Positions 7,468-14,663 of a stretch of DNA of 19,277 nt are shown here, piece by piece. A program made the translations under genes and the position numbers. Numbering within the stretch: position 1 is the stretch's first letter; each line of letters opens with the position of its first letter. Origin of the DNA: Lachnospiraceae bacterium. Its GTDB lineage: Bacteria; Bacillota; Clostridia; Lachnospirales; Lachnospiraceae. Under the pieces are notes generated by a model, which was not told the DNA's origin, searched no databases, and saw nothing but the letters and a program-made list of their open reading frames with translations. The DNA is taken from NCBI GenBank assembly GCA_009774625.1, contig VSOB01000056.1, positions 1-19,277 on the forward strand. Reading direction: 5' to 3'.

Positions 7468-9014
7468 CCTTTGTTTCCTCCTTCTGTAAGCACCTGCGGC
7501 AATGCCTCCAGCAAATCGCCCGCCTTTACTGCATAGGTCGATTTTATGGAGGATGCCCGATTTCCCGCAAGCCCATGCAGGTATACCGCCAAAGCGGCCG
7601 CTTCCAGTCCCTGCATCCCCTGTGCCAGCAGCCCGGCCAGAATCCCGGCCAGCACATCACCGCTTCCTCCGGTGGCCATACCATTGTCACCGGAAGTATT
7701 CAGATATAGTTCTCCTGCCGGATCCGCCACCACCGTTCTGGCATCCTTGCAGACAAGTATCACCCCTTGCTCTCTGGCATAAGAAGCAGCCGCTGAAATA
7801 ATATCTTCCTTACAACATTTTATGCTCTTTTTCGCCAACCGTGAAAATTCTCCCAGGTGGGGCGTAAAATATACTTCCGCTCCCCGTTCTCCCCCTGTTT
7901 CTCTCTGACTGTCCCTGTCCCGCTTTAGCCAGTCAGGACAGGAAGCCAGTATATTCAGTCCATCCGCATCCACCACCAGCGGTACGCGGCAATGGCTCCA
8001 TATATATTTCATGATCCGGCAGGCCCGTTCATCCGTGCCGATCCCCGGCCCGGCCACCACACAGTCCGCCCAGTCCAGCGTCTCTTTCAAACAAGCCTCC
8101 GCCACCTCACTGTCATAGGTATCCACAATGGCTTCCGGCACTGTCTGCATCAATACATTCCTGTTTTCTTTTACTGTCAGGACACGCACCAGGCCGGCTC
8201 CGATGCGATAAGCACCCAGTGCCGCAAACTGACAGGCGCCGCACATCCGTTCATTGCCCGCGATGACCAGCACCCGGCCAAAGCTGCCTTTGTTTCCGTC
8301 ATTTTTTCTTACGGGAAGTCTGGCAAGATCGGTTCTGTCATAGACAAACGCCAAAGGCTTCTGTCCGGCAGGGCAGGAAATACCGATTTTCCGGCAGACT
8401 ACCTCACCGGCATACTCTCCGCCCGGATACAAAATCAGTCCCGGTTTGGCATATCCGTAAGTTACCGTCAAATCTGCCCTGACCGCCGTCCCCATAACCG
8501 CTCCTGTATCCGCATGGATGCCGGAAGGGATGTCCACCGCCACCACACAGGCCGCAGAAGCGTTGATGTAGCTGATGATCTCTTCATATCTTCCCGTCAC
8601 GTTTCTGGACAGTCCGATTCCGAACAATGCATCCACAATCACCGAAAACCTGCCTTCCGGCACAGCAGCTTCCACCGTCTCTCCCAAATGCTCCAGAATG
8701 TGTATCTGGGCCATGGTTTCTCTGCTGCAGCTTTCCCGCTCTCCTGCCAGCACAAAAGAAACCGGATAACCATGTTCTGCCAGGATACGCCCGATGGCAA
8801 AACCGTCTCCTCCATTGTTGCCACAGCCTGCCAGGATAAGCACCCGGCTCTTATCTGCTTCCCGCCCTCTGCCTTCCGGAGGAAACCGTCTGATAATCTC
8901 CTCCGCCGTGGCGCAGGCTGCCCGTTCCATCAGCACAAGTGCGGGAATCCCCGTGTTTTCTATGGCTGCCTGATCATAGGCCTTCATCTGTGCACTGCTC
9001 ACCAGATATTGCAT
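7458..9014 (-). CDS. nnrD: Bifunctional NAD(P)H-hydrate epimerase / ADP-dependent dehydratase
   Basis: The 518-residue fusion repairs damaged NADH and NADPH hydrates. The N-terminal epimerase (YjeF_N/NnrE, about residues 1-215) has GCGNNGGDGFAIGR (around 63-76) and a Rossmann-like core. The C-terminal dehydratase (NnrD, ribokinase-like, about 230-510) has VVAGPGIGTDERA, VVDADGLNIL, FTPHLGEFSRL and the nucleotide site TGGSGDVLAGILAGL. The start at 9014 has a near-perfect AAGGAGG 7 bases upstream; the longer frame to 9065 would begin inside a terminator hairpin. It is the first of a tight set with alr and mazF. A terminator-like hairpin ends only about 35 bases before the start codon, so transcription probably arrives by read-through from rex or from an unseen weak promoter. 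Confidence 0.95.
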   Translation of the reverse strand: MQYLVSSAQMKAYDQAAIENTGIPALVLMERAACATAEEIIRRFPPEGRGREADKSRVLILAGCGNNGGDGFAIGRILAEHGYPVSFVLAGERESCSRETMAQIHILEHLGETVEAAVPEGRFSVIVDALFGIGLSRNVTGRYEEIISYINASAACVVAVDIPSGIHADTGAVMGTAVRADLTVTYGYAKPGLILYPGGEYAGEVVCRKIGISCPAGQKPLAFVYDRTDLARLPVRKNDGNKGSFGRVLVIAGNERMCGACQFAALGAYRIGAGLVRVLTVKENRNVLMQTVPEAIVDTYDSEVAEACLKETLDWADCVVAGPGIGTDERACRIMKYIWSHCRVPLVVDADGLNILASCPDWLKRDRDSQRETGGERGAEVYFTPHLGEFSRLAKKSIKCCKEDIISAAASYAREQGVILVCKDARTVVADPAGELYLNTSGDNGMATGGSGDVLAGILAGLLAQGMQGLEAAALAVYLHGLAGNRASSIKSTYAVKAGDLLEALPQVLTEGGNKGWT

Positions 9015-9047
9015 TCTTTTCCTCCTTGCCTCCGCTTCCTGAAATCT

Positions 9048-9083
9048 GAAAATGCGCCAAAGCATTCCCTTTGACGCATCTTT
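9048..9083 (-). terminator. Terminator or attenuator between the coiled-coil gene and nnrD
   Basis: Minus strand: an A-rich stretch leads into a stem of about 11 or more pairs (arms 9052-9062 and 9069-9079, 6-base loop, one G-U pair), then ATTTTC. The U-tract is short, so termination may be partial, leaving nnrD-alr-mazF expressed by read-through. Confidence 0.55.
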
Positions 9084-9090
9084 TTGCAGG

Positions 9091-9747
9091 TTATTTTTTG
9101 TCTTGTTTTACAACAGGCGGTTTCTCGCCCGGATTGTACTGCATATCAAATATTTCAAGCACCTCTGACCCGAAAATATCATGCATATAGGAATACAGCT
9201 CAAAATTGACAGTTTCACTGTCCTGCTTTCTCAGAACCTTTTTTTTAAGTTCTATTCTGGTACTGGTCAGCCAGTCATTGATCTCATTAATCTCTTTTGT
9301 ATTCTGTTGCAGCCTTTCATAACAAAGCTCCATCGTAGCCACCATCAGTTTATAGTTGACGGCATCGATTTCCTTCGGCAGCTCCAGATTTTCATCCCGG
9401 TACTGGCCCATTTTCACATTGCATTCTTCTATGAGCCGCCGACTCTCGTCCATCTTTTTATCCACCTGAGGAGAAGCCGACTCAATCTCATCCATAGAAG
9501 CCATAATGTTCTCCATCAGTTTCTTTTTCAGAAGATGCATGTCTTTCAGTTCTGTATTGATCTTTCCCTGTCTTTTCAGAAGATCATTCAGTTTTTCCGA
9601 CAAACGCGCGATTTCCGCTGTGCTGCCCAGACGTGCAATCAGTTTATGCCATTTGTTGTCCAGAGTCAAAACCGGTATCTTTCTCCCAGCCAGCGCCGCC
9701 CTGTACTTTTTCTCATCGCCCCGGTTCCCCTTACGTTTTCTTATCAT
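9091..9747 (-). CDS. Coiled-coil protein of unknown function
   Basis: The 218-residue protein is highly charged and free of membrane segments or a signal peptide. A basic N-terminus (RKRKGNRGDEKKYR) is followed by a short hydrophobic KIPVLTLDNKWHKL piece, then a long heptad-like region (about 45-175) suggesting an extended coiled coil, and a C-terminal SYMHDIFGSEVLEIFDMQY segment before a Lys/Pro-rich tail. I do not recognise a named family. The start at 9747 lies 8 bases after the rex stop codon, with AGAGGG upstream, so it is cotranscribed with rex and ends at a terminator-like hairpin. Its place as Rex's immediate partner is the only hint of function; structural or regulatory roles are equally possible. 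Confidence 0.75.
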   Translation of the reverse strand: MIRKRKGNRGDEKKYRAALAGRKIPVLTLDNKWHKLIARLGSTAEIARLSEKLNDLLKRQGKINTELKDMHLLKKKLMENIMASMDEIESASPQVDKKMDESRRLIEECNVKMGQYRDENLELPKEIDAVNYKLMVATMELCYERLQQNTKEINEINDWLTSTRIELKKKVLRKQDSETVNFELYSYMHDIFGSEVLEIFDMQYNPGEKPPVVKQDKK

Positions 9748-9755
9748 ATCCCCAT

Positions 9756-10397
9756 TTACCCTCTTTGCTTTTCATAACAACTGATCGTATAGGAAAGCTT
9801 CATCAAACTGTCAGACAGATGGACATTTTCCACCTGTACCCCCTCCGGCACATGCAGATCCACATGTGCAAAATTCCAGATTGCTTTGATCCCATAACCG
9901 ATCAGCCGGTCGGCCACCTCCACTGCACTGTTTTTCGGAACCGTCAACACCCCAATGTCGATGTTTTTCTCCCGGATCCTCTGTTCCACCAGCTCCATTG
10001 GCTCGACTTCCAGATTTCTCACCACTCTGCCATACAGCTTCGGATCCGCATCGAAAATCCCCTGCACCAGAAATCCTCTCTTTTCAAAGTTCATATAATT
10101 TGCCAGCGCCTGGCCCAGATTGCCGGCGCCTACAATAATCAGCCTGTGCTGTTTGTCAAGCCCCAGTATCCTGCCAATCTCTGCATACAGATATTCCACA
10201 TTATATCCGTAGCCCTGCTGTCCAAAGCCGCCGAAATTATTAAAATCCTGTCTGATCTGGGAAGCCGTTACCTGCATAAGCCTGCTCAGATCCTGTGAGG
10301 AAATACGCTCCACTCCCTCGTCCCTGAGTTCCCCAAGATACCGGAAATACCGTGGCAGTCTGCCGATAACTGCCTGTGATATCCCTTTTCCTTCCAT
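9756..10397 (-). CDS. rex: Redox-sensing transcriptional repressor Rex
   Basis: Rex senses the NADH/NAD+ ratio and represses fermentation and respiration genes; NADH binding releases it from DNA. The 213-residue protein has an N-terminal winged helix (about 1-80, with ISQAVIGRLPRYFRYL and the recognition region TASQIRQDFNNFGGFGQQGYGY) and a Rossmann domain starting at VGAGNLGQAL (GAGNLG at 90-95). The domain-swap C-terminal helix (LMKLSYTISCYE) is present. I chose the ATG at 10397, which matches the family N-terminus and has GGGGG upstream; the ATG at 10454 would almost coincide with the transcription start predicted from the promoter at 10463-10491. It leads an operon with the coiled-coil gene. 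Confidence 0.95.
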   Translation of the reverse strand: MEGKGISQAVIGRLPRYFRYLGELRDEGVERISSQDLSRLMQVTASQIRQDFNNFGGFGQQGYGYNVEYLYAEIGRILGLDKQHRLIIVGAGNLGQALANYMNFEKRGFLVQGIFDADPKLYGRVVRNLEVEPMELVEQRIREKNIDIGVLTVPKNSAVEVADRLIGYGIKAIWNFAHVDLHVPEGVQVENVHLSDSLMKLSYTISCYEKQRG

Positions 10398-10462
10398 CTT
10401 GTATCTGCCCCCGATTCCATAGTTCACACGAACGTTTCTATACACTGTGCACATTTATATTT

Positions 10463-10491
10463 ATTATATAAAATTGTGAATTTCCTGTCAA
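10463..10491 (-). promoter_or_regulatory. Consensus sigma-A promoter of rex
   Basis: On the minus strand TTGACA (10491-10486), a 17-base spacer and TATAAT (10468-10463) form a perfect consensus promoter, giving a leader of about 55-60 bases before the rex start at 10397. Confidence 0.85.
10474..10491. promoter_or_regulatory. Candidate Rex operator
   Basis: TTGTGAATTTCCTGTCAA fits the 7-4-7 layout of Rex sites (TTGTGAA, four bases, TTCACAA) with 11 of 14 half-site positions matching. It covers the -35 box and most of the spacer of the rex promoter, so autorepression is the natural reading. The right half-site is imperfect. Confidence 0.45.
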
Positions 10492-10503
10492 TGAAATGCA
10501 GGC

Positions 10504-10532
10504 TTGTATTTGTAAACCATTTCCATTAAAAT
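10504..10532 (+). promoter_or_regulatory. Promoter of the ABC-F gene
   Basis: TTGTAT (10504-10509), 17 bases, TAAAAT (10527-10532), about 30 bases before the start codon at 10562. Its -35 box lies 12 bases from the -35 box of the divergent rex promoter. Confidence 0.65.
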
Positions 10533-10561
10533 AGAAGAGATTACGTTTGGAGGAAATGTAT

Positions 10562-12478
10562 ATGATTTTATCTTGTCAGAATATAAAAAAGCAATTCGGA
10601 GAAACCCTGATTCTGGACTGCTGTTCCTTCCATATAGAAGAATATGAAAAAGCCGCTGTTGTAGGTATCAACGGTGCAGGAAAAACCACACTGCTGCGCA
10701 TCCTTGCCGGTGAACTGGAAGCAGACAGCGGCGCAGCCGTGCTCTCCAGAGGAAAAACACTGGGCTATCTGCCTCAGTTAGTGGTTTTTGACAGTGAACA
10801 TACCATTTATGAAGAGCTGCTCTCTGTCAGGCAGAATCTGATCCTTCTGGAAGAACAGATGCGACAGGCAGAGCAGGATATGAAGCAGGTTTCCGGCGAA
10901 AAGCTGGATCTGTTGATGGAAGTCTATGCTTCCCTGACGCATCAGTTCGAAATGGAAAACGGCTACGCATACAAAAGTGAACTGACCGGCGTATTAAAGG
11001 GACTGGGATTTGAGGAAGAGGATTTCTCCAGAAAAATCACCACGCTTTCCGGCGGTCAGAAAACCCGTGTGGCACTGGGAAAGCTGCTTTTGCTGAAACC
11101 TGATCTGATTCTGTTAGACGAGCCGACCAACCATCTGGACATGGCTTCCATCGCCTGGCTGGAAACCTATCTGATGAACTATAAAGGAGCGGTACTGGTG
11201 GTATCCCATGACCGGTATTTTCTGGACCGCATCGCCACTAAGATCATTGAGATCGACCAGACAGAAACCACCGTGTTTTCCGGCAATTATACCAGCTATG
11301 CAGCCAAAAAGGAAGCGCTGCGCATTTCCAAATGGAATGCTTACCAGAACCAGCAGAGGGAAATCAAACATCAGGAAGAAGTCATCGAAAAACTCCGTTC
11401 CTTCAATCGGGAAAAATCCATCCGACGTGCCGAGAGCAGAGAAAAAATGCTCCGGAAAATCGATGTCATTGAAAAGCCCACGCAGGCACGGACCGATATG
11501 AAAATGCGTCTCCTGCCTCGTATTCTGAGCGGAAACGATGTTATGACAGTTAACTCTCTGACCAAATCCTTTGACGGCCTTTCTCTGTTTGAAAACCTGG
11601 ACTTCGAACTGAAGCGTGGAGAACATGTGGCTCTGATCGGCAGTAATGGCACCGGAAAAACTACGATACTGAAGATCATCAATCACCTGATTCCGGCTGA
11701 CAGGGGGCAGATCCGTATCGGCGCCAATGTACAAATTGGCTACTATGACCAGGAACACCATGTGCTGCACCCTGAAAAAACTTTGTTTGAAGAAATTTCA
11801 GACGCTTATCCTACTCTGACCAATACGGAAATCCGCAATACCCTGGCTGCTTTTTTGTTTACCGGAGAAGAAGTATTCAAACGGGTAAAGGAACTCAGCG
11901 GCGGAGAAAGAGGCCGGGTTTCCCTGGCCAGACTGATGCTGTCCGAAGCCAATTTCCTCATTCTGGACGAGCCTACCAACCATCTGGATATCATGTCCAA
12001 AGAAATACTGGAGGATGCGCTGAATCATTATGAAGGCACCGTCCTGTATGTATCCCATGACAGGTATTTTATCAACCGGACAGCCCACCGTATTCTGGAA
12101 CTGTCTGCCCATGCCCTTACCGTATATCTTGGGAACTATGACTATTATCTGGAAAAAAAGGAAGAAACACAAGCCTCCTGCTCAGACTCTGGCCTGTCCC
12201 GCTCCGGAACCGAAACAGAAGCCAAACTGGACTGGAAAAATCAGAGACAGCAGCAAGCCAGAAAGCGGAAGCTGGAAAATGATCTGAAAAAAACCGAACA
12301 GGCCATTGAAGCGTTGGAACAAAGAAACGAAGCATTGGATATGCTGATGGCACTGCCCGAAAACTGCAGCAATGTTCCCAGACTTACAGAACTGTCCTCC
12401 GAAAAAGAGGACAATCTTCAAAAACTGGAAACACTATATCTGCAATGGGAAACACTCAGCGAAGAGGCCGGTGACTGA
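10562..12478 (+). CDS. ABC-F family ATPase (ribosome-associated)
   Basis: The 638-residue protein has two ABC ATPase domains and no membrane segment, typical of ABC-F proteins that act in the ribosomal E site. Domain 1 has Walker A GINGAGKTT (about 35-43), signature LSGGQ (about 162) and LLDEPTNHLD; domain 2 has GSNGTGKTT (about 360), LSGGERGR (about 445) and LILDEPTNHLD. Both pairs are intact. Between them lies the basic, helical linker that contacts tRNA in this family (about 235-320), and the C-terminus (about 540-638) is a charged coiled coil. It most resembles the YdiF/Uup-like housekeeping group, though a target-protection role against ribosome drugs cannot be ruled out by sequence reading. 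The start at 10562 follows GGAGG by 8 bases; TTG at 10547 is less likely. Confidence 0.9.
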   Translation: MILSCQNIKKQFGETLILDCCSFHIEEYEKAAVVGINGAGKTTLLRILAGELEADSGAAVLSRGKTLGYLPQLVVFDSEHTIYEELLSVRQNLILLEEQMRQAEQDMKQVSGEKLDLLMEVYASLTHQFEMENGYAYKSELTGVLKGLGFEEEDFSRKITTLSGGQKTRVALGKLLLLKPDLILLDEPTNHLDMASIAWLETYLMNYKGAVLVVSHDRYFLDRIATKIIEIDQTETTVFSGNYTSYAAKKEALRISKWNAYQNQQREIKHQEEVIEKLRSFNREKSIRRAESREKMLRKIDVIEKPTQARTDMKMRLLPRILSGNDVMTVNSLTKSFDGLSLFENLDFELKRGEHVALIGSNGTGKTTILKIINHLIPADRGQIRIGANVQIGYYDQEHHVLHPEKTLFEEISDAYPTLTNTEIRNTLAAFLFTGEEVFKRVKELSGGERGRVSLARLMLSEANFLILDEPTNHLDIMSKEILEDALNHYEGTVLYVSHDRYFINRTAHRILELSAHALTVYLGNYDYYLEKKEETQASCSDSGLSRSGTETEAKLDWKNQRQQQARKRKLENDLKKTEQAIEALEQRNEALDMLMALPENCSNVPRLTELSSEKEDNLQKLETLYLQWETLSEEAGD

Positions 12479-12495
12479 TCAGTCACCGGCCTTTT
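12466..12495 (+). terminator. Terminator of the ABC-F gene, stem overlapping the stop codon
   Basis: Positions 12466-12491 form a perfect 26-base palindrome (GGCCGGTGACTGA and its reverse complement) followed by TTTT. The TGA stop of the ABC-F gene (12476-12478) lies inside the stem. Confidence 0.85.
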
Positions 12496-12548
12496 GAAAT
12501 ATGCTGCCAAAGCAACCCGCCGCAGGCGGAAAATCCAGCGGACAGGAT

Positions 12549-13754
12549 TCACAGTGTTTCCAGTGTCTTTCTGATCTCTTTGATAAACGCTTCACTGTTT
12601 AACACCTGTACATCCTGCAGGGATGTGATCAGAGCCAGGTCTTTTGTCATCCGCCCGCTTTCGATGGTGCGGACCGTAGCCTGTTCCAACTTTTCTGCAA
12701 AAGCCGACAAAGCCGGTATCTCATCCAGCTCACCCCGCTTTTTCAGCGCACCCGTCCATGCAAAGATCGTCGCCACGGAATTGGTGGAAGTCTCCTCCCC
12801 CTCCAGATATTTATAATAGTGACGCTGCACCGTCCCGTGAGCAGCCTCATACTCATATACTCCGTCCGGAGACACCAATACACTCGTCATCATAGCCAGC
12901 GAACCGAATGCCGAAGATACCATATCACTCATCACATCCCCGTCATAATTCTTGCAGGCCCATATAAAGCCTCCCTTTGCTTTCATCACTCTGGCCACTG
13001 CATCGTCGATCAGTGTATAAAAATAAGCAATGCCTGCATTTTCAAAGGCTTCTTCATATTCCTGCTCATAAATCTCCTGGAAAGTATCCTTAAATGTATG
13101 GTCATATTTTTTAGAGATGGTATCTTTGGTGGCAAACCAGAGGTCCTGCTTCGTATCCAAAGCATAATTCAGACATGCTTTGGCAAAGCTGCGGATGGAC
13201 TGTTCCGTATTATGGATGCCCTGCAGGATACCCGGCCCTGCAAAATTGTGAATCAGCTCCCGTACCTGGCTGCCGTCCTCACCGGTAAACACCAGCTCCG
13301 CCTTTCCCGGCCGGTCCACTTTAAGTTCCGTATTCTTGTACACATCCCCATAGGCATGTCTGGCCAGTGTAATCGGTTTTTCCCAGTTGCGTACACAGGG
13401 TTCTATGCCCTTCACCACAATCGGAGTACGGAAAACCGTGCCGTCCAGAGCCGCACGAATCGTCCCGTTGGGGCTTTTCCACATCTCTTTCAGATGATAT
13501 TCCTCCATACGGGCAGCATTGGGCGTAATCGTGGCACATTTCACTGCCACTCCATATTTTGCAGCCGCCCTGGCACTATCCATAGTCACCTGGTCGTCTG
13601 TCTCATTCCGATGCTCCAGCCCCAAATCATAATATTCTGTTTTCAGATTTATGTAAGGAAGCAGCAATTCTTCCTTGATCATCTTCCACAAAATTCTCGT
13701 CATTTCGTCGCCGTCCATCTCTACCAGCGGCGTTTTCATCTGAATCTTTTCCAT
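12549..13754 (-). CDS. icd: NADP-dependent isocitrate dehydrogenase, eukaryotic type
   Basis: The enzyme oxidises isocitrate to 2-oxoglutarate, making NADPH and the carbon skeleton for glutamate. The 401-residue sequence belongs to the homodimeric subfamily best known from eukaryotic cytosol and mitochondria rather than the E. coli type: it opens with TPLVEMDGDEMTRILW, has the isocitrate-binding SPNGTIR (94-100) followed by LDGTVFRTPI, and has the conserved CKNYDGDVMSDMVSSAFGSL and AAHGTVQRHY motifs. An AAAGGA site precedes the ATG at 13754. It begins 73 bases after the GntR gene on the same strand; no convincing separate promoter is visible in that gap, so it is probably expressed from the GntR-controlled promoter. 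No citrate synthase or aconitase is adjacent. Confidence 0.95.
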   Translation of the reverse strand: MEKIQMKTPLVEMDGDEMTRILWKMIKEELLLPYINLKTEYYDLGLEHRNETDDQVTMDSARAAAKYGVAVKCATITPNAARMEEYHLKEMWKSPNGTIRAALDGTVFRTPIVVKGIEPCVRNWEKPITLARHAYGDVYKNTELKVDRPGKAELVFTGEDGSQVRELIHNFAGPGILQGIHNTEQSIRSFAKACLNYALDTKQDLWFATKDTISKKYDHTFKDTFQEIYEQEYEEAFENAGIAYFYTLIDDAVARVMKAKGGFIWACKNYDGDVMSDMVSSAFGSLAMMTSVLVSPDGVYEYEAAHGTVQRHYYKYLEGEETSTNSVATIFAWTGALKKRGELDEIPALSAFAEKLEQATVRTIESGRMTKDLALITSLQDVQVLNSEAFIKEIRKTLETL

Positions 13755-13827
13755 CGTTTTGTTTCCTTTCTGTTTCAGTCTCTGTAACCGTTATCTTATT
13801 ATCTTTTACTTTAATGGTTTTCGTGCT

Positions 13828-14520
13828 TTATTCTTCGTAGTGTTCCATATAACCGTTTTTCACCATATTTTCATAGGCATTGATCATATGCCTGTTGGCA
13901 AGCTGTTCTGCCAGTTCTCCGTCGCCGGACTTGATCGCCTCCATGATCTTTCTGTGTTCCGCATTGGATGCCGTACTTCTTGTCTGCGTGGACAATGTCT
14001 TTTTTCTTACCCGCAGCACATATTGATGATAATCCTTCAGGGCATGTTCCAGCATCTTACTGTTGCACGCCTCATACATAATCTCATGAAACCGATTGTC
14101 CAGTTCTGCCATCTGTTCTGTATGGCCTTTAGAAGCATGAAACTCGGATAAAAAGATATTTTCTTCCATCTCTTCCATCTGTTCTTTGGAAATATGTTCG
14201 GTAGCCCATTTGGCACACAGTCCTTCCAGAAGAGAACGGATCATATAAATATCCCTCACATCCTTTACCGTAATCCCGGTTACATAGGCGCCCTTATTGG
14301 GTACGATCCGAATCAGTCCTTCCAGCTCCAACTGCCGGAACGCCTCCCTGACGGGTGTACGGCTGACTCCCATTTCTTCACCTATGGCTACTTCCCGTAA
14401 CTCCTCCTTTACCTTATATCTTCCGCTTAGAATATCTTCCCGGATTTTGTGAAATACACGGCCCCGCAAAGAATACTTGTCCGTGACTTCCTTTTTTACA
14501 TCATAATTCTCCACTTTCAT
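13828..14520 (-). CDS. GntR-family regulator, FadR/FCD subfamily
   Basis: The 230-residue DNA-binding protein has an N-terminal winged helix (about 18-85; REVAIGEEMGVSRTPVREAF is the HTH, followed by the wing IRIVPNKGAYVTG) and an all-helical FCD ligand domain (about 95-220). The FCD metal-site residues are present: D-x3-H in LDNRFHEIM, His in AEHRKIM, and His in NRHMINAYENM. FCD regulators commonly bind organic acids; as the gene directly precedes icd, citrate, isocitrate or 2-oxoglutarate are plausible effectors, an inference only. The GGGG before the ATG is close to it (3 bases), with AGGAAGGA further upstream. Its own promoter carries an 18-bp palindrome (14630-14647), fitting autoregulation. 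Confidence 0.92.
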   Translation of the reverse strand: MKVENYDVKKEVTDKYSLRGRVFHKIREDILSGRYKVKEELREVAIGEEMGVSRTPVREAFRQLELEGLIRIVPNKGAYVTGITVKDVRDIYMIRSLLEGLCAKWATEHISKEQMEEMEENIFLSEFHASKGHTEQMAELDNRFHEIMYEACNSKMLEHALKDYHQYVLRVRKKTLSTQTRSTASNAEHRKIMEAIKSGDGELAEQLANRHMINAYENMVKNGYMEHYEE

Positions 14521-14614
14521 TTCCCCTGCCTGTCCTTCCTGACACTACAGGGCGGTCTCTGCCATTACTTTTACAGCAGAAAGCATTCTTTGTTACCTTT
14601 CTGTTGTTCTATGC

Positions 14615-14657
14615 AAAAACGCACCCCGCATAATTGTATACAATTATACGGAGTGTG
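14615..14657 (-). terminator. Terminator-like hairpin after the subtilase gene
   Basis: On the minus strand the perfect 18-bp palindrome extends outward with mostly paired flanks (CACTCCGT against GCGGGGTG with two mismatches) and is followed by CGTTTTTGC. It starts 7 bases after the subtilase stop codon. The same DNA contains the promoter for the next gene. Confidence 0.5.
14630..14647. promoter_or_regulatory. Candidate GntR operator (perfect 18-bp palindrome)
   Basis: ATAATTGTATACAATTAT is fully palindromic and has the GT-N-AC core of GntR/FadR-family operators (TTGTATACAA). It covers the -10 box and part of the spacer of the promoter for the downstream GntR gene. Confidence 0.6.
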
Positions 14658-14661
14658 TCAA
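14633..14661 (-). promoter_or_regulatory. Promoter of the gntR-icd pair
   Basis: Minus strand: TTGACA (14661-14656), 17 bases, TACAAT (14638-14633). The -35 lies 2 bases after the subtilase stop codon. Predicted leader before the GntR start is about 105 bases. Confidence 0.7.
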
Positions 14662-14663
14662 TA

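Noticed and set aside
7992..9074. 360-codon plus-strand open frame
   Set aside because: Shadow of the nnrD/nnrE fusion gene on the other strand; composition is not protein-like.
10398..10454. Longer rex start at 10454
   Set aside because: It falls at the predicted transcription start and adds residues not seen in Rex; the ATG at 10397 fits the family.
12496..12548. CCGCC-GCA-GGCGG hairpin as icd terminator
   Set aside because: Only 5 bp of stem and no U-tract on the minus strand.
12819..13787. 322-codon plus-strand open frame
   Set aside because: Shadow of icd; no motif, no RBS.
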